Shown piece after piece: positions 9,680-22,520 of a DNA stretch of 64,000 bases. How positions within the stretch are numbered: the first letter of the stretch is position 1; each line of letters begins with the position of its first letter. The notes under the pieces are model-generated. The model was not told where the DNA came from, made no database searches, and saw only the letters and a list, made by a program, of their open reading frames with translations. This stretch comes from Topomyia yanbarensis (taxonomy: Eukaryota; Arthropoda; Insecta; Diptera; Culicidae): contig NC_080672.1 of assembly GCF_030247195.1 (NCBI RefSeq), positions 404,195,037-404,259,036 of the forward strand, written 5' to 3'. The translations under genes were made by a program, and so were the position numbers.

Positions 9680-11177
9680 CAATATAATAGTTTAAAGTGT
9701 TGATGAAGTAAATAATCGAAAAACATGATCAAAAAAGAGAAGGAAAAGGAATCCAAAAAAATTCTCCGGAGCACAAACGTGATCGTCGTCGCACAGCTAA
9801 GCAACGATTGCACAACTTCAATTCCACACTCTGGCGACGACGAGGACATTCCAAATCAACTGTCGATGTCATTCAAAACGAACATAAAAGTTTTCGATCG
9901 CAATTTTTAAGCATTGTTATTGAGAACATATTGTTGTTAAATACACCATAAAATTACAAAATATTGCTTGAAAATTTAGATCTCAAGCCCAAATTCGTTA
10001 AAATACTAGAAACGCTATCGTGAAAATAGGATAATTTGATGTGAAAAGAACTGAATTCAGAATGATGTTAAGGAAGACCAAAAAAAGTAAACGGAGCAAC
10101 AAACAAGTTACGTGGCGCTTGAACATTTGCAGTGTTGCTTGTAACCTGTAGCTTATTTGCGAGTTTAATTGTATTTTCCTTTGAGGCGCACACAATTTTT
10201 TCACGTCCTACAATCGCATCACTTAACATAATGCTTTAGAAATTCACCCCAAAGAGAAATTGTGCAAATTTTGTAACTTGTTATCCAGTGCCCAGCCGAT
10301 ACAGCCAGTGCTGAGTGCTGCAATAATTTCATGTTAACCCTTTAGTGGTTAATAGGGTTCCATAATAGAACAATTCACCTATTTTATGTTGAGATCATTT
10401 CCTGGAAAAATGTCACTGTCCCTCGAGCAACTAGATTCATTGTTTAACGGACAAAAGAACTGCCGTGAAAGCACAACTCCCAATCCCGAGAACCATGCAT
10501 GAGAATGGGACGTCGCTTACGATGTAAATTGCTCATTCGACAAAAACAATCGCTACAATTAAAACGTGGCACAGCCACCATCCAATGAAAAATTGAAGCA
10601 GTTGCAGTTAATGATCAGCAATTTAATTAATCCTCCCAAAATCTGGTCTGATAGCCGGACAGATCGAAACCTTTCCAAATTCGCAGTGCTGGTACATAGT
10701 TTCGGTGCTTCCCAGTGCTGACGCGGCAATGGAAACGAACCAGCCAGCCAGCCCCGACGCTCAATTCCAATAGTATTGTTTCACATTTTACAGCTGACCA
10801 GTTCCCATCAGTTCGAGGAAGAACTGCGGCGTAAGTCGGTTCCCTAATCGGTCCCATTGGTCCATTACATGTACGTGGTGACACTTGCCACTGACGGCAC
10901 TCTGGATCCGACCAAACACCCGTTCCGAAACTCGTCGGGGTTTGTAGCTGTGCAGATGTCCTGTGCAGGCTGTTTAATGAATTATTTAATTCATTCATTC
11001 ATGGGAACGGAAACATTTCTCTATTTCACATAATATTTCAAACTGCAACAACTGCACAGGACTATACACATTTGAGCAAAAGACCTCAAACTTGACCCCC
11101 TGTAGTGTCGCTTACTGGCACCAAGCCCAACCCCCCGTTTCGCGCTTAGGATGATACCGCTTGATCCAGCAGTATTA
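9680..11177. other. Unassigned; includes a 123-codon open frame (10627-10998, minus)
   Basis: The 123-codon minus-strand frame starts with MNELNNSLNSLHRT and is rich in Trp, Arg and Gly (GVWSDPECRQW). I recognise no domain, signal peptide or membrane segment. Its base composition is closer to 50 percent GC than its surroundings, so a decayed or partial exon cannot be excluded. The rest holds nothing I can name. Confidence 0.3.
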
Positions 11178-11856
11178 GGGTAAACAGGTCTAATACGCCC
11201 CCCTTAAGCAAAAATAGCTATATTTCACCATTCGACGCTATGATCTTCTCACTAACTACTCTAATTTATTGTTATATTAGTTAGAAATTAGAACCCGTTT
11301 CATTTTTTATTAAAAACATCCTGATACAAGTACAATTAAACATTTTTCAAAGATGCCTAAATTCTAGTTTTTTCTTTCACCCAGGGCAAAATGCCCCCGG
11401 TGAAAGTGTAATATGCCCCACAACAAGAGGACGGTATGCCCCACAGCAATCGGTGAGTATGCCCCACAACAAAGGGTGGGGCGTTTTGGCCGGTGATGAG
11501 CTGTTGTGAATACATGAATAATTCTACACACACACATAGTATTAAGCCAAGCTATAAACTAAGATAGTAACTATAACATTCTAGTAAGCTACTTGAAATA
11601 GTTCTATCGAATCCGACTATTTCTAATTGGTTGTAATGCTATTGGAAAAAGTGGAAGCTTACATAGAAGTAGCTCTTTTGAAACTTTTGTGTATATTGTT
11701 GTTTTGCAACATATTAAAAATACCAAACTAACTTAGTACGTTGATTTCATGAAAAGATACTGTTATCAGTCATTTTTACTTTTAAGATAATTCAGGAATC
11801 CTCGGAATCGAAGAGGGGCATTTAGCCCCGGTGGGGCGTTTTATACCCTTTTACCC
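11178..11856. mobile_element. TA-flanked MITE, termini GGGTAA, GCCCC-rich subterminal repeats
   Basis: TA (11176-11177) is followed by GGGTAAACAGGTCTAATACG. The right end, read in reverse complement from 11856, is GGGTAAAAGGGTATAAAACG, and TA follows at 11857-11858. Both ends continue into CCCC. The terminal inverted repeat is about 24 bp with a few mismatches. Inside, TATGCCCCACARCAA-like words repeat three times (about 11410-11475). No ORF. TA duplication fits a Tc1/mariner-type transposase acting in trans. Confidence 0.75.
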
Positions 11857-11858
11857 TA

Positions 11859-12895
11859 CCACAGCAGCTTCATCACAATCAACGCGAGCGAGCCCCGTGA
11901 GCCACTCACTCATCGGTTGACCGGCTGGTTGGCTGGCTGGCTGGTTGGCTAGTTCGTTGGTTTTCGGATACGAGATTCCAGCAGAGGTAGCAAGTAGGCG
12001 GAACGATCCAGTCTCCATTCATCAGCATGCCACGGTGGTCTTGTTGAACTAGGCGGTGAGGCATCCAACGAATCGCCAACTGTGCCGTAGCTCATTGAAC
12101 ATCCCTTTCCGGAGTGGGATCCTTTCCCAAACGATCAGGGTTGGCAGATTTGGTTTATTATTTGATAAGTATTTTTAAAATAATAGAACAATCTGTAGAA
12201 ACCAAATAAATTGGTTTTTTAAGCCTTCGTAAAGAAAATTTGATTTTCATCTATGCTTCGCGACAGTTGGTTTAACCTTGCAGCACTTCCCTTTCTCGTG
12301 TGTTGTATTTCAATATGATCCGCTGGGAACTACTATGGGGCAAACAGAGAAACGTAACTATTTGCGATGTGGTCGGCTGATCTTCAGCCTGCTAAAGAGC
12401 CCTGGGAACTGAAACACCTTACTCTGCTGACTGGCAACGGTTTTTCTCCGTCACTGTCGGGCTTGTTGGTGAGCCGGTGAGGTCTCAGGAAAAAGATTCG
12501 AACGTGTTGAAAAATTCTTTCCACCCTGACCTCTATGGGCCGTGGCAACACATGCATTTAAGCACTAGATATTTAGTGTGGCACAAGCGATGCTCCGCAG
12601 TTTAGGAGGCTTCAGGCTGGATGTGTGGATGGTGCGGAAACAAGGGTCTATGTTCGATGGGACTACTTTTGAAGCTTAGCACATTTTGTACACTCACTTG
12701 GTTTAGAATAGTTGGCGAATTAGGGTGATGCATCGCGGCAAAAAATATTCAACGCCGCGTTATATACTGCAACTATGCTTGATATTTGGACTTTGAAACT
12801 ATAGATATAATATAAAACTAAATTAGAACGCATTGAAACGCAGTATGTTAATGCATTGGATAATACGTTGCATACTTAATAAATTAGATTTTTAA
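11859..12895. other. Unassigned, GC-balanced stretch
   Basis: No recognised gene. It contains a short (CTGG/TTGG)n simple repeat near 11917-11950. The base composition looks more like unique host DNA than the neighbours. Confidence 0.3.
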
Positions 12896-13372
12896 ATAAG
12901 TCGGATATGAGTCGTCAGTAAGTGGCACCAACCTGCTATCAGTTAGACTATATCCAAACTAACACCAAATTGGCGTCAGTTAGACATTAAGGTTGGACAG
13001 AGAATGGGCGAAAATCGAAAACGAAAAAGCAGTTTTTTTTCCACACCGTGTGTTAGATCTTCATAAAAATCAATCAGTTTATGTAGCATGTTGTTACAGT
13101 ACTGCTGATTGATTAGGACTATCTAACACACGGTGTGGAAAAAAACTGCTTTTTTCGTTTTCGATTTTTGCGCTCTCTCTGTTCAATCTTAAATCCAAAC
13201 AGTTAACGCAACATGTGTCAACGCCTAAAGCAACTGACTGGTGTCGAGTGATGTCTCGGTTAGCCAAGCACCACTGACTCTAGTTTGGTGTTAATTTGGA
13301 TATAGTCTAACTAATAGCAAGTTGGTGTCAGTTACTGACGAGTGGAACACGAAACATTCAAATCCGACTTAT
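12896..13372. mobile_element. Large palindromic MITE
   Basis: ATAAGTCGGAT (12896-12906) is mirrored by ATCCGACTTAT (13362-13372). Much of the interior is also self-complementary. A CACACCGTGTGTTAGAT block near 13042 pairs with ATCTAACACACGGTGTGG near 13122. Words such as GACTATATCCAAA pair with TTTGGATATAGTC-like sequence further out. The flanks TAA (12893-12895) and TAA (13373-13375) would be a 3-bp target duplication, as in PIF/Harbinger elements. The full transcript could fold into a long hairpin. Confidence 0.72.
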
Positions 13373-13918
13373 TAAAGTGAGGTTCAGTGCCCCTTAAGCG
13401 CAAATCAGTATTTCCATTTTTTTCCTTTGGGGAAAAATGAAGGTTTCATAGATTTTTATTCTTCTTTTGGTGTTAACTCTTCATAACGAATGAGATGTTA
13501 GTGGTTCATATGGACCCAGATGTCGAACTCCGTTTTAAGACGAATTTTTAACAAAATCTCTATGAAATTGTACCCAAATTGTTTGTTAGAGTTTCAATTT
13601 ATAATTTTGGTAAATATAACCGATTATGACCAGGTTAGCCAGTGGGTACCGGATTGCCGAATGAGGTCATGTTTGGACCAGGTCCTTCGAGAGCCACGTC
13701 GGGCTCAAGGGCTAAGATTACAGACGGGCCCTACGAAATACTGATCAAATTCTTATTGTTTTAGAACATTCCACTTCCAAATAAATAAGCGAATTCAACG
13801 AACAAATACCTGTTACGGTGGAATATTAACACAGCAATGTTATTTCAATGTCATTCCTATCCATCCAACCTTAAGTAAGCATTTACTATGGGTAGAAATT
13901 CGTGCTGTTCCAATAAAA

Positions 13919-14976
13919 AAAACCTGTTTTAATCCACCTAGCGGTGCAATTGTGCTTTTCTCATTTCTCTAGGAGGCTTTTTATGTTCAAAATGGAAATA
14001 TCCATTACATTCTTAGTACACTTTGCACTTATACACAATGGCATGCCAGCCACGAACTTGATGAGCTACGTGTCGACGGTGAAACACTTGAAACAAAAAA
14101 ATATCATACTTCATTAGCTTAATCAGCATTAGATCAATGTTATCTGCTTGCTAACTCATTTTGTCATGCGGGGGTGGGTATGTGTGGAGGGCGAAAGTCC
14201 CATGAACGAACGACTCCCCAGCTTAAATTGGTATGCTTTGTGATATAGTGGTGGTTTAAAGATGATGGGGTTGAAAGGAAGGGGTATGAGGGCTGGATGG
14301 GGTGGTGGTCTGAGGGGTGATTTAAGGAGATTTTTAATGGAGGGGAGTGAACAGTAGAGGGGGGAGTAACCCCTCTCCGTAAACCATTAACTACGCCCCT
14401 GTTAAAATCCAGAAACCTTATGCGAGTCGAAAAAAAAATTAGGATTAGGTTGACGTTTTTCAGAGTGATTGCATAACCTTTCTATATGAGAAAGGCAAAA
14501 ATGTGCCAAAATCCAAAAAAGTGAATCGTCGTCAAATTTTTTTCGAGTTTGCATCAAATCTCGACGTTTCATGCACCTTGAACACATTTAGCATCAAAAA
14601 TAAAAATTCTATTTTTAATTTTTCCTATAGTTTATATGAGAAATTTCTGTGTGGCCGCACTCTGAAACCCGTAATTCCGGAACCAGAATTCCGATCGATC
14701 CAAAATTCAATAGCAGCCGATAGGAAGGTTGCACCTTTCATTTGAGACTAAGTTTGGGCAAATCGGTCCAGCCATCTCTGAGAAAAATGAGCGACATTAT
14801 TTGACACATACGCACATACATACACACACACATACACACACATACATACACACACATACCGACTTTTTCCGATCTCGACGAACTGAATCGAATGGGATAT
14901 GACACTCGGCCCTCCGGGCCGGGATTAGGTTGACGTTTTTCAGAGTGATTGCATAACCTTTCTATATGAGAAAGGC
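13919..14976 (+). mobile_element. Hairpin-ended repeat element (one left end, two right ends)
   Basis: The left end, TTAATCCACCTAGCGGTGC, matches the one at 41341. The right-end motif occurs twice, at about 14450-14498 and 14925-14976: GTTTTTCAGAGTGATTGCAT, then the small hairpin CCTTTCTATATGAGAAAGG and CAAAA. The interior has a G-rich stretch (14165-14380), a (CA)n-type run (14810-14860) and the CGGCCCTCCGGGCC hairpin just before the second right end. Same family as 41331-45130. No protein is recognisable. Confidence 0.65.
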
Positions 14977-15228
14977 AAAAAATATGTATCTAATATTTTT
15001 CGGTAAGGAACGATTCTACCAAATATTGCAGAATTCTGAGAAATCGTATAACTTTTTTTCATGGAATTGCTGCATAGACACACAGACGAACAGAAAAACG
15101 TCAAATACTAGAGTCCCTTGTATACCGAGGTACCACTATAATAGTTCGAACACAATACCTATGTGCAACACAATGAAGTAGACTTCAAGTGGAGATATTC
15201 TTTTCCTGAAAATAGGTATCAATGGTAT

Positions 15229-16161
15229 TCATGTGCTGGAAATGTGTTTAAAGAAACCTATTCGATTTAACGAATGAATGCGGTAGGCAGATATCACTCT
15301 GAGGCACATCACGCGGTAGGTGCTCTCCAGTTTCTGTAGGTAACTCAGTGCTCTTGACCATGGCCGGCCGTCGTACCTGAGGATAGATACGGCAACGCCT
15401 GCCAGTAACCTACGTCTACTGGCGCACACCTTTGAGCTGTTGGACATCATTCTCGATAGTGCCGCAACAGCAGTCGACGCTCTCTTGCACGTTTAGTCGA
15501 CATGGCTGCCGAAGGTCAGCTTGTCGTCTATAATGACTCCGAGAGACTTCAGGCTCCGCTGTGAGGTGATCACGACTTCTCCCACATGGATAACTGCATG
15601 TTGTGCCGACTTGCGGTTGTTGACGATAACTACCTCCGGCTTATGCTGAGCGAGCTCCAGGCCTCTCGCACTCATCCATTCCTCCACCGTGTTTAACGCG
15701 TGTTCTGCGGTTAGTTCTACCTCGGGATTGACTCCCCGTAGACCTCCGATCTTGACCCCAGGAGGGAACTTCAGTCTCAGAACCCCGTCATACATGAGGT
15801 TCCATAGTACCGGGCCTAGGATCGAGCCCTGCGGGACTCCGGCGGTGATCGGAACCCTTTTCTGACCGGCATCGGTCTCGTATAGCAGTACGCGGTTCTG
15901 GAAGTAGCTTTCCAGGATCCGGTACAGACCCACCGGTAGGCTAAGCCGGTGTAACGAGAGCGCTATGGCATCCCAGCTTGCGCTGTTGAATGCGTTCTTC
16001 ACGTCCAGTGTCACTAACGCACAGTATCGATTGCCTCGCCTTTTTCGTTGGATCGCTATCTCGGCCGTCTTTATCACTGAGTTGAGAGCGTCCACTGTGG
16101 ACTTACCCTTCCGAAAGCGAAACTGGTTGCTTGACAGGCCGCTAGGTCTAAAATGGTGCAA
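15229..16161 (-). pseudogene. R1-clade non-LTR reverse transcriptase fragment, catalytic motif lost
   Basis: The minus-strand frame runs 16161-15493, then through one nonsense codon (TAA at 15495-15493) to 15229 in the same frame. It shows the fingers/palm start GLSSNQFRFRKGKST (residues 8-21), the palm aspartate in VTLDVKNAF (Asp53), the AGVPQGSILGP motif (about 107-117), and the post-palm EEWMSARGLELAQHK and NNRKSAQHA segments. Where the F/YADD catalytic pair should lie (after about residue 138) the text reads GGLRGVNPE, so the active site has been removed by an in-frame internal deletion or replacement. After the stop the C-terminal KRAS...SNSSKVCASRRRLLAG segment continues to about 15285. 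The endonuclease and 3' end are missing; it is a double-truncated dead copy. Confidence 0.88.
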
Positions 16162-17472
16162 TTGTAGGTTTACGCTTGTGCTACATTTGCACTTTTTTTT
16201 GTTGTTCTCTACCCGAATAACTGATCTTAAGAGACATCATGAAAAGTCTACATCAATATAACTTGCTCATAATGAGGCTGCCTTTTGCTTGAATTCGTCA
16301 CTCATTTCTCCCCACGTTCAGTTCATCACGATATTTCTCTTCTGCAGAGGTAGCAGATGTTGTCAATATTTCATGCTTAAAAATGTAAAGCTAAAAGGAT
16401 GATCAATTCATAAAAGTTAATCCCATAGTTAAACCAAGGAACCCAGAGAAAATATTCCGATAAGAATATTCTAGTATCGATAACAATTAAGGCACAGAAC
16501 ATGAAAATAACGAACCAAACACAAAAAATAACTGCGAGTACAACGGGCAACCATCCATCGGTGTTGGAGCTGAATTAAACTGATTTGATTTCGTTATTTC
16601 ACACACACAACAATTAAATTCTTATAGATATCTCAAGCATCTTTGGCGAGGCCCCAAATTACCTTTCCAACATAACTGTCATAATATTTGCCATGACGTT
16701 TTCTGCCTGGCCAAAACTAGTAAACATTTTTAATACACAGTTTCTCACGTGGTGTAACAATACTATTTGTGCACTGGATAAATAACAAAGCGATACGTTA
16801 GATTGATTGATTGTTTCACTGATATGCGAGATGAGAGGCGAAGGTAAACTAAAGGTTTATAACTTTATTGAACTCAATCGGTCAATATATCTTTTGTTAT
16901 CATTCACACCAATTCAAAACATTCTCAAAAAATGCAATGTGAAGAAAACACGGAGTCCCGATTGGTCAAACAACTGGTATTTCCCATCACCATGTTCCTC
17001 CGTGCATTCGTATGCTTATTTGGTATTTGCATCTTGAAAAATATTTTGAACAATCTTCTGAATTTATATAAAATCTCTTCTAAAATGATATTGATACATT
17101 GACTCAAATATGGATTCTGGATGCTGTGTGAAAATCGTTCGACTGATCCATAACATCCGAATTCGTTAGCCATAAGTAGACTAGAGAGGTCGCTGATCCA
17201 GCAAAACAACCAAGTGCAACAGAAAATTCAGGGTCTTTTTCAATTTTGAAGAGCTTGAAATTACCTTTAATTTGATATCAATACCATGAAAATCGATCAA
17301 GCCGTTCTTTTGCAATCCGGGACGCCAACTGCAAAAAATCAACTTATCTAAAAATACATTTTCAAAATAAATTCTTCATAACAAAAAAAGGTTAAGTATT
17401 TATCATGGAAACTTTTTTTCAGTCAGGCGCAAAGATTTAGTATAATGCTGACCGTTTAGATGATAATTCTCC
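16162..17472. other. Unassigned AT-rich stretch
   Basis: Nothing recognised. Two short open frames (16807-17037 plus, 16925-17209 minus) overlap each other and have no motif. Confidence 0.35.
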
Positions 17473-17653
17473 CTTAAGTTATACGTACACGAGGCGATAG
17501 GACACACACCACAAAAATATTCACTGTTAATTTTGTTCTATCTATTTCAACGCGGCAACAATAACAGCAGGTTGGAATAGGTAGAACAAAATCCATAGTG
17601 AATATTTTTGGTGGTTTGTGTCCTGTCGCTTCCTGTGCCAACAACTTTAAGAA
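17473..17653. mobile_element. 181-bp near-perfect hairpin (foldback MITE or small-RNA precursor)
   Basis: CTTAAGTT (17473) is mirrored by AACTTTAAG (ending 17653). The core arms, 17491-17554 and about 17570-17634, match over roughly 60 bases with few mismatches, for example GGACACACACCACAAAAATATTC against its partner GAATATTTTTGGTGGTTTGTGTCC-like arm. The loop is only about 15 bases. No target duplication was assigned. Confidence 0.7.
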
Positions 17654-20600
17654 TAACACTTTTGTAAGTCCCGTAGTTCAAAAATAAAGTCATTCTTTTA
17701 AAGACATCTCCGGTTTGAAATCGTAATAAAAATATACTTTTTAATTTGATTTTTTGGCATAGTGTTACTTGGTTTTCGTGGATTGTTATAGTATTATGTC
17801 AGCCTCATTGTAATGCATGGTCAACTGAAACAGACAAACTATTTCGATTCACTGAAGTTCCGAGCAGTCTTTGAGCACAAAATGACTCTATTCAACTCTA
17901 GTACTAATTTTGCATAACGATACGTTTTCAAATCAGTCAAAAAATCAAGAACCACATTCCTGTCTAAAAGAGGTAGTCAAGAGGTAGTCACAAGAGGAAG
18001 CCTTGGTTCCAAATCCCGATTGTGACATAAATCTATCTTCGTTTGCCGCTACTGCAGATTGCTTACCAGGCGAGACAAATTTTGGCCAATTTAAATTTAT
18101 TGGTTGTTTGTATTTAGCCGCGATATTAAAATTATCTCTGGCGATAAATATCAGTACTCTAGAAACAGAGGCGTTCTGGGATAATTTCGAAATATTTCGA
18201 TGAGCAAGCTGAAATCTCACCTAATTTACCAAACTATACAAAGAAATTTCAACAAATTTACAGAATACGAACATTACACGTTGAACTGCATTTCAACAAT
18301 GTTTAATTATTCTGCGTAGTTTGGGGAAGGACTTGTAGGACAATTTTTTCGTAAATAGCATTAAGAGTAATAAAATCTGATGATGTATGAACCAACAGAA
18401 ATCAACGTAGATCAATATAAATTGTTTCACATTTTGTCCGCATTTGATGTGTCAAAAAGTGTTATACTTCGGCGATAGACCTCTAAATTAGTAATGTTCG
18501 CCCATCTATAAACGAAGATTGGCATCTAGTGACATATAACAGCATACATAAGGGATCCCGATCAGAACGACATAACAGAAAGCTATCAAATTTATATCTC
18601 ATGTTGATATTTATTACTCACTGTGTTATCTTTGTGATATCCCAATCAGCAAGGTGAGCAAACATATATCAAAATTATATCTTCTGGTGATATCATTGAA
18701 CTGCTAATATGATATTAATGTACGCATATAACGATGATGTTATAATAAGTTATACATATGTTCTTTCACAATTATCTTTGAATTATCTAACGGTAAACTG
18801 TAAAGCAGGCAAATGACCATATGGTTAAAGCCCCAATAAACAAATCAAACAATCAACTGTGAATGATTGTTACATTACACAAAAGACAGTCAATTTACTA
18901 ATACGCTGAAGTCTCTTTTCATGCATCGTTATTCAACTTTTTAAAGCAAATTTTCGAGGTTTTAGATGTAAGTGGTCGAAAAACTTGTCAGTAAGGTGTT
19001 TGACTTACTTGGTTGCATTTTGATTAAGAGATTATTTATTTTCTGAGACACTCGTCTGACACACAATTTCGAATATGGGACAAATGATTTCAACGCCTTT
19101 TTCAAAAAAATTTGGAATCGTAAAGTTATCAACAAGAAATGCTAAAGATTATAATTTTCATATAAAAGTTATTTTGAAAAAGATGCAGGAAGTATCAAGC
19201 ACTCAAGATGAAATAATAAAACGCGAATTGAAATAAAAAAGCATTTTTAAACTATTTGTTATGGTTTAGTCAAATGGTTATATAATTAATTTTCTTTTAA
19301 CCGATTGTGCATATTGCAAAAACGAATTTTCAGAGCTTAAAAACTTTCTGATGTATACTGATTTCTACAATATTGTTATGTATTTTGAGGACCTTCGAGG
19401 ATGTTCAGTCCGATTTCTCCAATTTATGCGGGTTTTCATAAACAATTAAAATTGGTCAGTTTGTGTGTTCTCCGAACTACCAAAGCATTGCATTTTTTTT
19501 ATTTAAACTTCGCATACAAATGTTTGACTTTACTTGATTGTTGTATCTTTTCATTCCACGTAAGATAAGTTTGACATTTTACGGTTGAACTGACAATTGC
19601 TTTGAATGCGCAATGTTCTAATGTTTCCGCTGTATTCGATGGTTATCGTTCCTCTTAAAAAATCATCGAGCTAACAAATTTTCGAAATAATCAAGATACT
19701 TGATTCATTTTGTAGAAAGTTAAAACAAAATAAGGCGACCTGTTCCAAATTGCTGAAAGATTAATATTTGTGAGTAAAGCTATAATTATTTCAAAATGGC
19801 TTGGAAATCTCTGATTATATACATATCCCAGCTGGTATTATTGTTCGCTGTTACAATTTATATGTGTTTTAAATAATGCTTGAAGTAGCTAAAAACTTTC
19901 ATGTAAAAATATTGAATAATTCCCCTTAAAAATAATAAAATTTGGAATGGAAAATGCATTTTAGAAAAACATAAAATATTCTACAATTCGCCACACCGAA
20001 GAATCCTCAACAATATCTTGAATTTTCTGATTATCTGTTATAATATTCGCAGTTGATAGATTGCGCTACCGTAAAAGATTTGTATTTCTAGGAATTTATT
20101 AGGTTGAGATAATTGTACTGGTTTGCTTAATCTTCCCCATATTAAAAGTGCTAATAACAAAACCTCTTGAAATTTCAAAAATCAAACCTCAAAACTATGG
20201 TATTTGTTTCTTTGAATCTATTCAGTATCATAAATAACATTCGTCGTATTCTCCGTTAAATAATACCATATCGCATCGACATTATTACTAGAAATCGTGT
20301 AAAACATGTTAGCGTACAAGAGAAGCACCGAAGTGCACTATTCAGAATCAAAAAATAGCCCACTTTCCTAATCTGCAAAGATACTATAAAGCTATTCAGT
20401 CTATCGTAATATAGGCAGCTGCAGTAGTGAGTAAAACTGCATGAAAACAAAGCGTATGACACAAGGAAAACAAACAGTCCTTAGGCTTTGGCAAAGTTCA
20501 ATGTGTGCGCTCTGGAAACAAGATGCATCTATAATCGTTTTGCCCTTGACGGATGCGAGGAATATTATGCTAACATTAAACATCAGTCGAAAGCAACGTC

Positions 20601-20889
20601 GTTGGTTCATGCAGGAAACATCCACATAAAACTCAGAATACCCAGGTTCAAATCGCTATAATCCACAAGTAACCATCAGCGTGTCATATATTCGTAATAA
20701 CCATCAGCCAGCATGTATGCAATCATTTGACCAAACTATAAAAAGCTTTTGCTACATGAAGCTTTTTGCTGCCAAACGAAAACGCCTTAATGTATGCTAT
20801 ATTTTTCTATTCTATTCTATTTTTAGACCTGCACGCTAAATTTGTTGATACTATACAATAGGTAATACGAGCTATATTGGCCGTGGGAG
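17654..20889. other. AT-rich stretch, one MITE relic
   Basis: The only structure I can support is at about 18553-18600, where CCCGATCAGAACGACATAAC is the inverted form of the family end seen at 21060-21085 and 5165-5195. The remainder is AT-rich with no coding signal. Short frames at 18003-18203 and 20256-20629 overlap on both strands. Confidence 0.4.
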
Positions 20890-21085
20890 AACCTAACAAA
20901 ATTTGTTATAATTCTGATAGAAGCCTATCACAGGTTGTCACATTTTTGATATATACTAGAAGAATTTCTGTTATGTTTTCTGTTATTTTACCAATTAACG
21001 AGACCACAGTTATTACACAACTTGTTATAGTAACAAAGTAACACAGTATGTAATAATTTTGTTATTTCTTTCTGATCGGGATGTT
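20890..21085 (+). mobile_element. MITE relic, same family as 5032-5195
   Basis: The right end TTTTGTTATTTCTTTCTGATCGGGATG matches the TTGTTATTTG...GGTCGGGATG end at 5170-5195. Interior words CTGTTATTTTACC, GAGACC and TAACACA also recur. The left end is eroded. Confidence 0.5.
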
Positions 21086-21220
21086 GTAATATTTACGCGG
21101 TTATACATAGTTGAGCGCATTGTTTTAAGAAGGTGCACTCAGAAAGGTAAACAGCATCGATCAAGAGCTCGACCTATCGGGAACTCACGACAGAAGCGGT
21201 GGGAGGGGACGCAAAACGAA

Positions 21221-21293
21221 GGGAGGAACGCATTAATAGAACAATGTAACCTAGATATAGAATAGATGTCAATCAGGTTGAGGAAGACGTATA
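21221..21293 (+). pseudogene. R1-clade ORF1 fragment, left of an insertion
   Basis: The plus-strand frame reads NALIEQCNLDIE, a stop (TAG 21263-21265) and then MSIRLRKTY directly up to TATA at 21290-21293. The continuation IGTQTTAIRL lies 3 kb away at 24291 onward. The two halves together form the ORF1 region that precedes the zinc knuckles in R1-clade elements. The upstream frame from 21059 is open but weakly conserved. Confidence 0.65.
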
Positions 21294-22520
21294 GGGTAAT
21301 TTCGTGAGAGATGCCGAATCGGGTGAGATGCCACACTTTCTATATCTCGTATGTAGGGTCACTTTTATACGGTAATATGATATTGTGAGTTTATCTTTCG
21401 AAGAATTACAACACTGGAGATGTAAAAAAATCCTTATTATTAACTCACGACAATTTTATCAACGTTTGTGTGCGTCCAGTTGTATCACGGTTGTTTTTTT
21501 TTAAATCGTTCAATTTTTTTTTGGTAAATCATGTATCGGTTGAATAGCTGGGACCTTTCAGAAGGCATTCTGATCATGAGCGCTGTCATCCATAATTTCA
21601 GAGGAAAATGTCGTCGTGCAGCATCTTTCCCATACAATTGCATCAAAATTCCGGGTGAGATGCCGCACTCGATGGCGGAGGATACATAGCTAAAATGTAT
21701 TTTTTTTTTCACCTCAGAATGTCATTAAATGATCATTTGCGTCAGGTATAGGTTATTAATAAAGTATATCCACAAACTAACGGACCTAACACAGTGACAT
21801 GAGTCTATTTATCTATATATTTAAAGAGCGATATGTATTAGTTACTTCGGTTTATTCTTTAAAGTTTCAGGTACTAATTTTAGTGAACGCATTAATTGGA
21901 AGTAACGTCAATCTTGGGATAAAAATGAAAATTTCAACGAAATGATGCTTTTTCAAAATGAATCTTTCAAGAACAAACCTAAGTTACTACTTTTAAGGAA
22001 CCACTACCAAAATATAGATATATATCGCAGTTACAAAAATATAAATAAATAGTACCCTTAATTAAGTTACTCAAACTTAACCGTTACACAAGGTTGCAAA
22101 AGAAAAACATTTTTTTTAAAATTGAATAGAAAACTACAAGGGGCAGCCCTATGGGGTCGCACGAGCTGTAGACGTACGACTGTACTACTTAATGTAAAAT
22201 ATTTATTTTCTTAGTACATTTATAGTAATAATAAATCAAACATATTTCTTACGTATGGTTTAACCACAACCAATCAACATCGAATATTACATATTGAACC
22301 AAACCTTCTTGGTTATCAGGTCATTTCATTTGTAGTTGGTGATCGAATCCGATTAAACTTATTAAAGAAGATCTGAAGAAAGAAGGCAGAAAACTGTGAC
22401 CGCACTAATATCTGGAGCTAAATCTTTATAGCATAAGATTAGCTTGTAAAAACTTTTCGATTGTGTGTGGTAAAAAACCCAGACCAGTGAAGAAAAATCA
22501 AATTTTAGGCAATATTATCA

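Noticed and set aside
10627..10998. 123-codon frame as a host exon
   Set aside because: No recognised domain, convincing splice context or start, and no neighbouring exon candidates. Kept only as an unassigned stretch.
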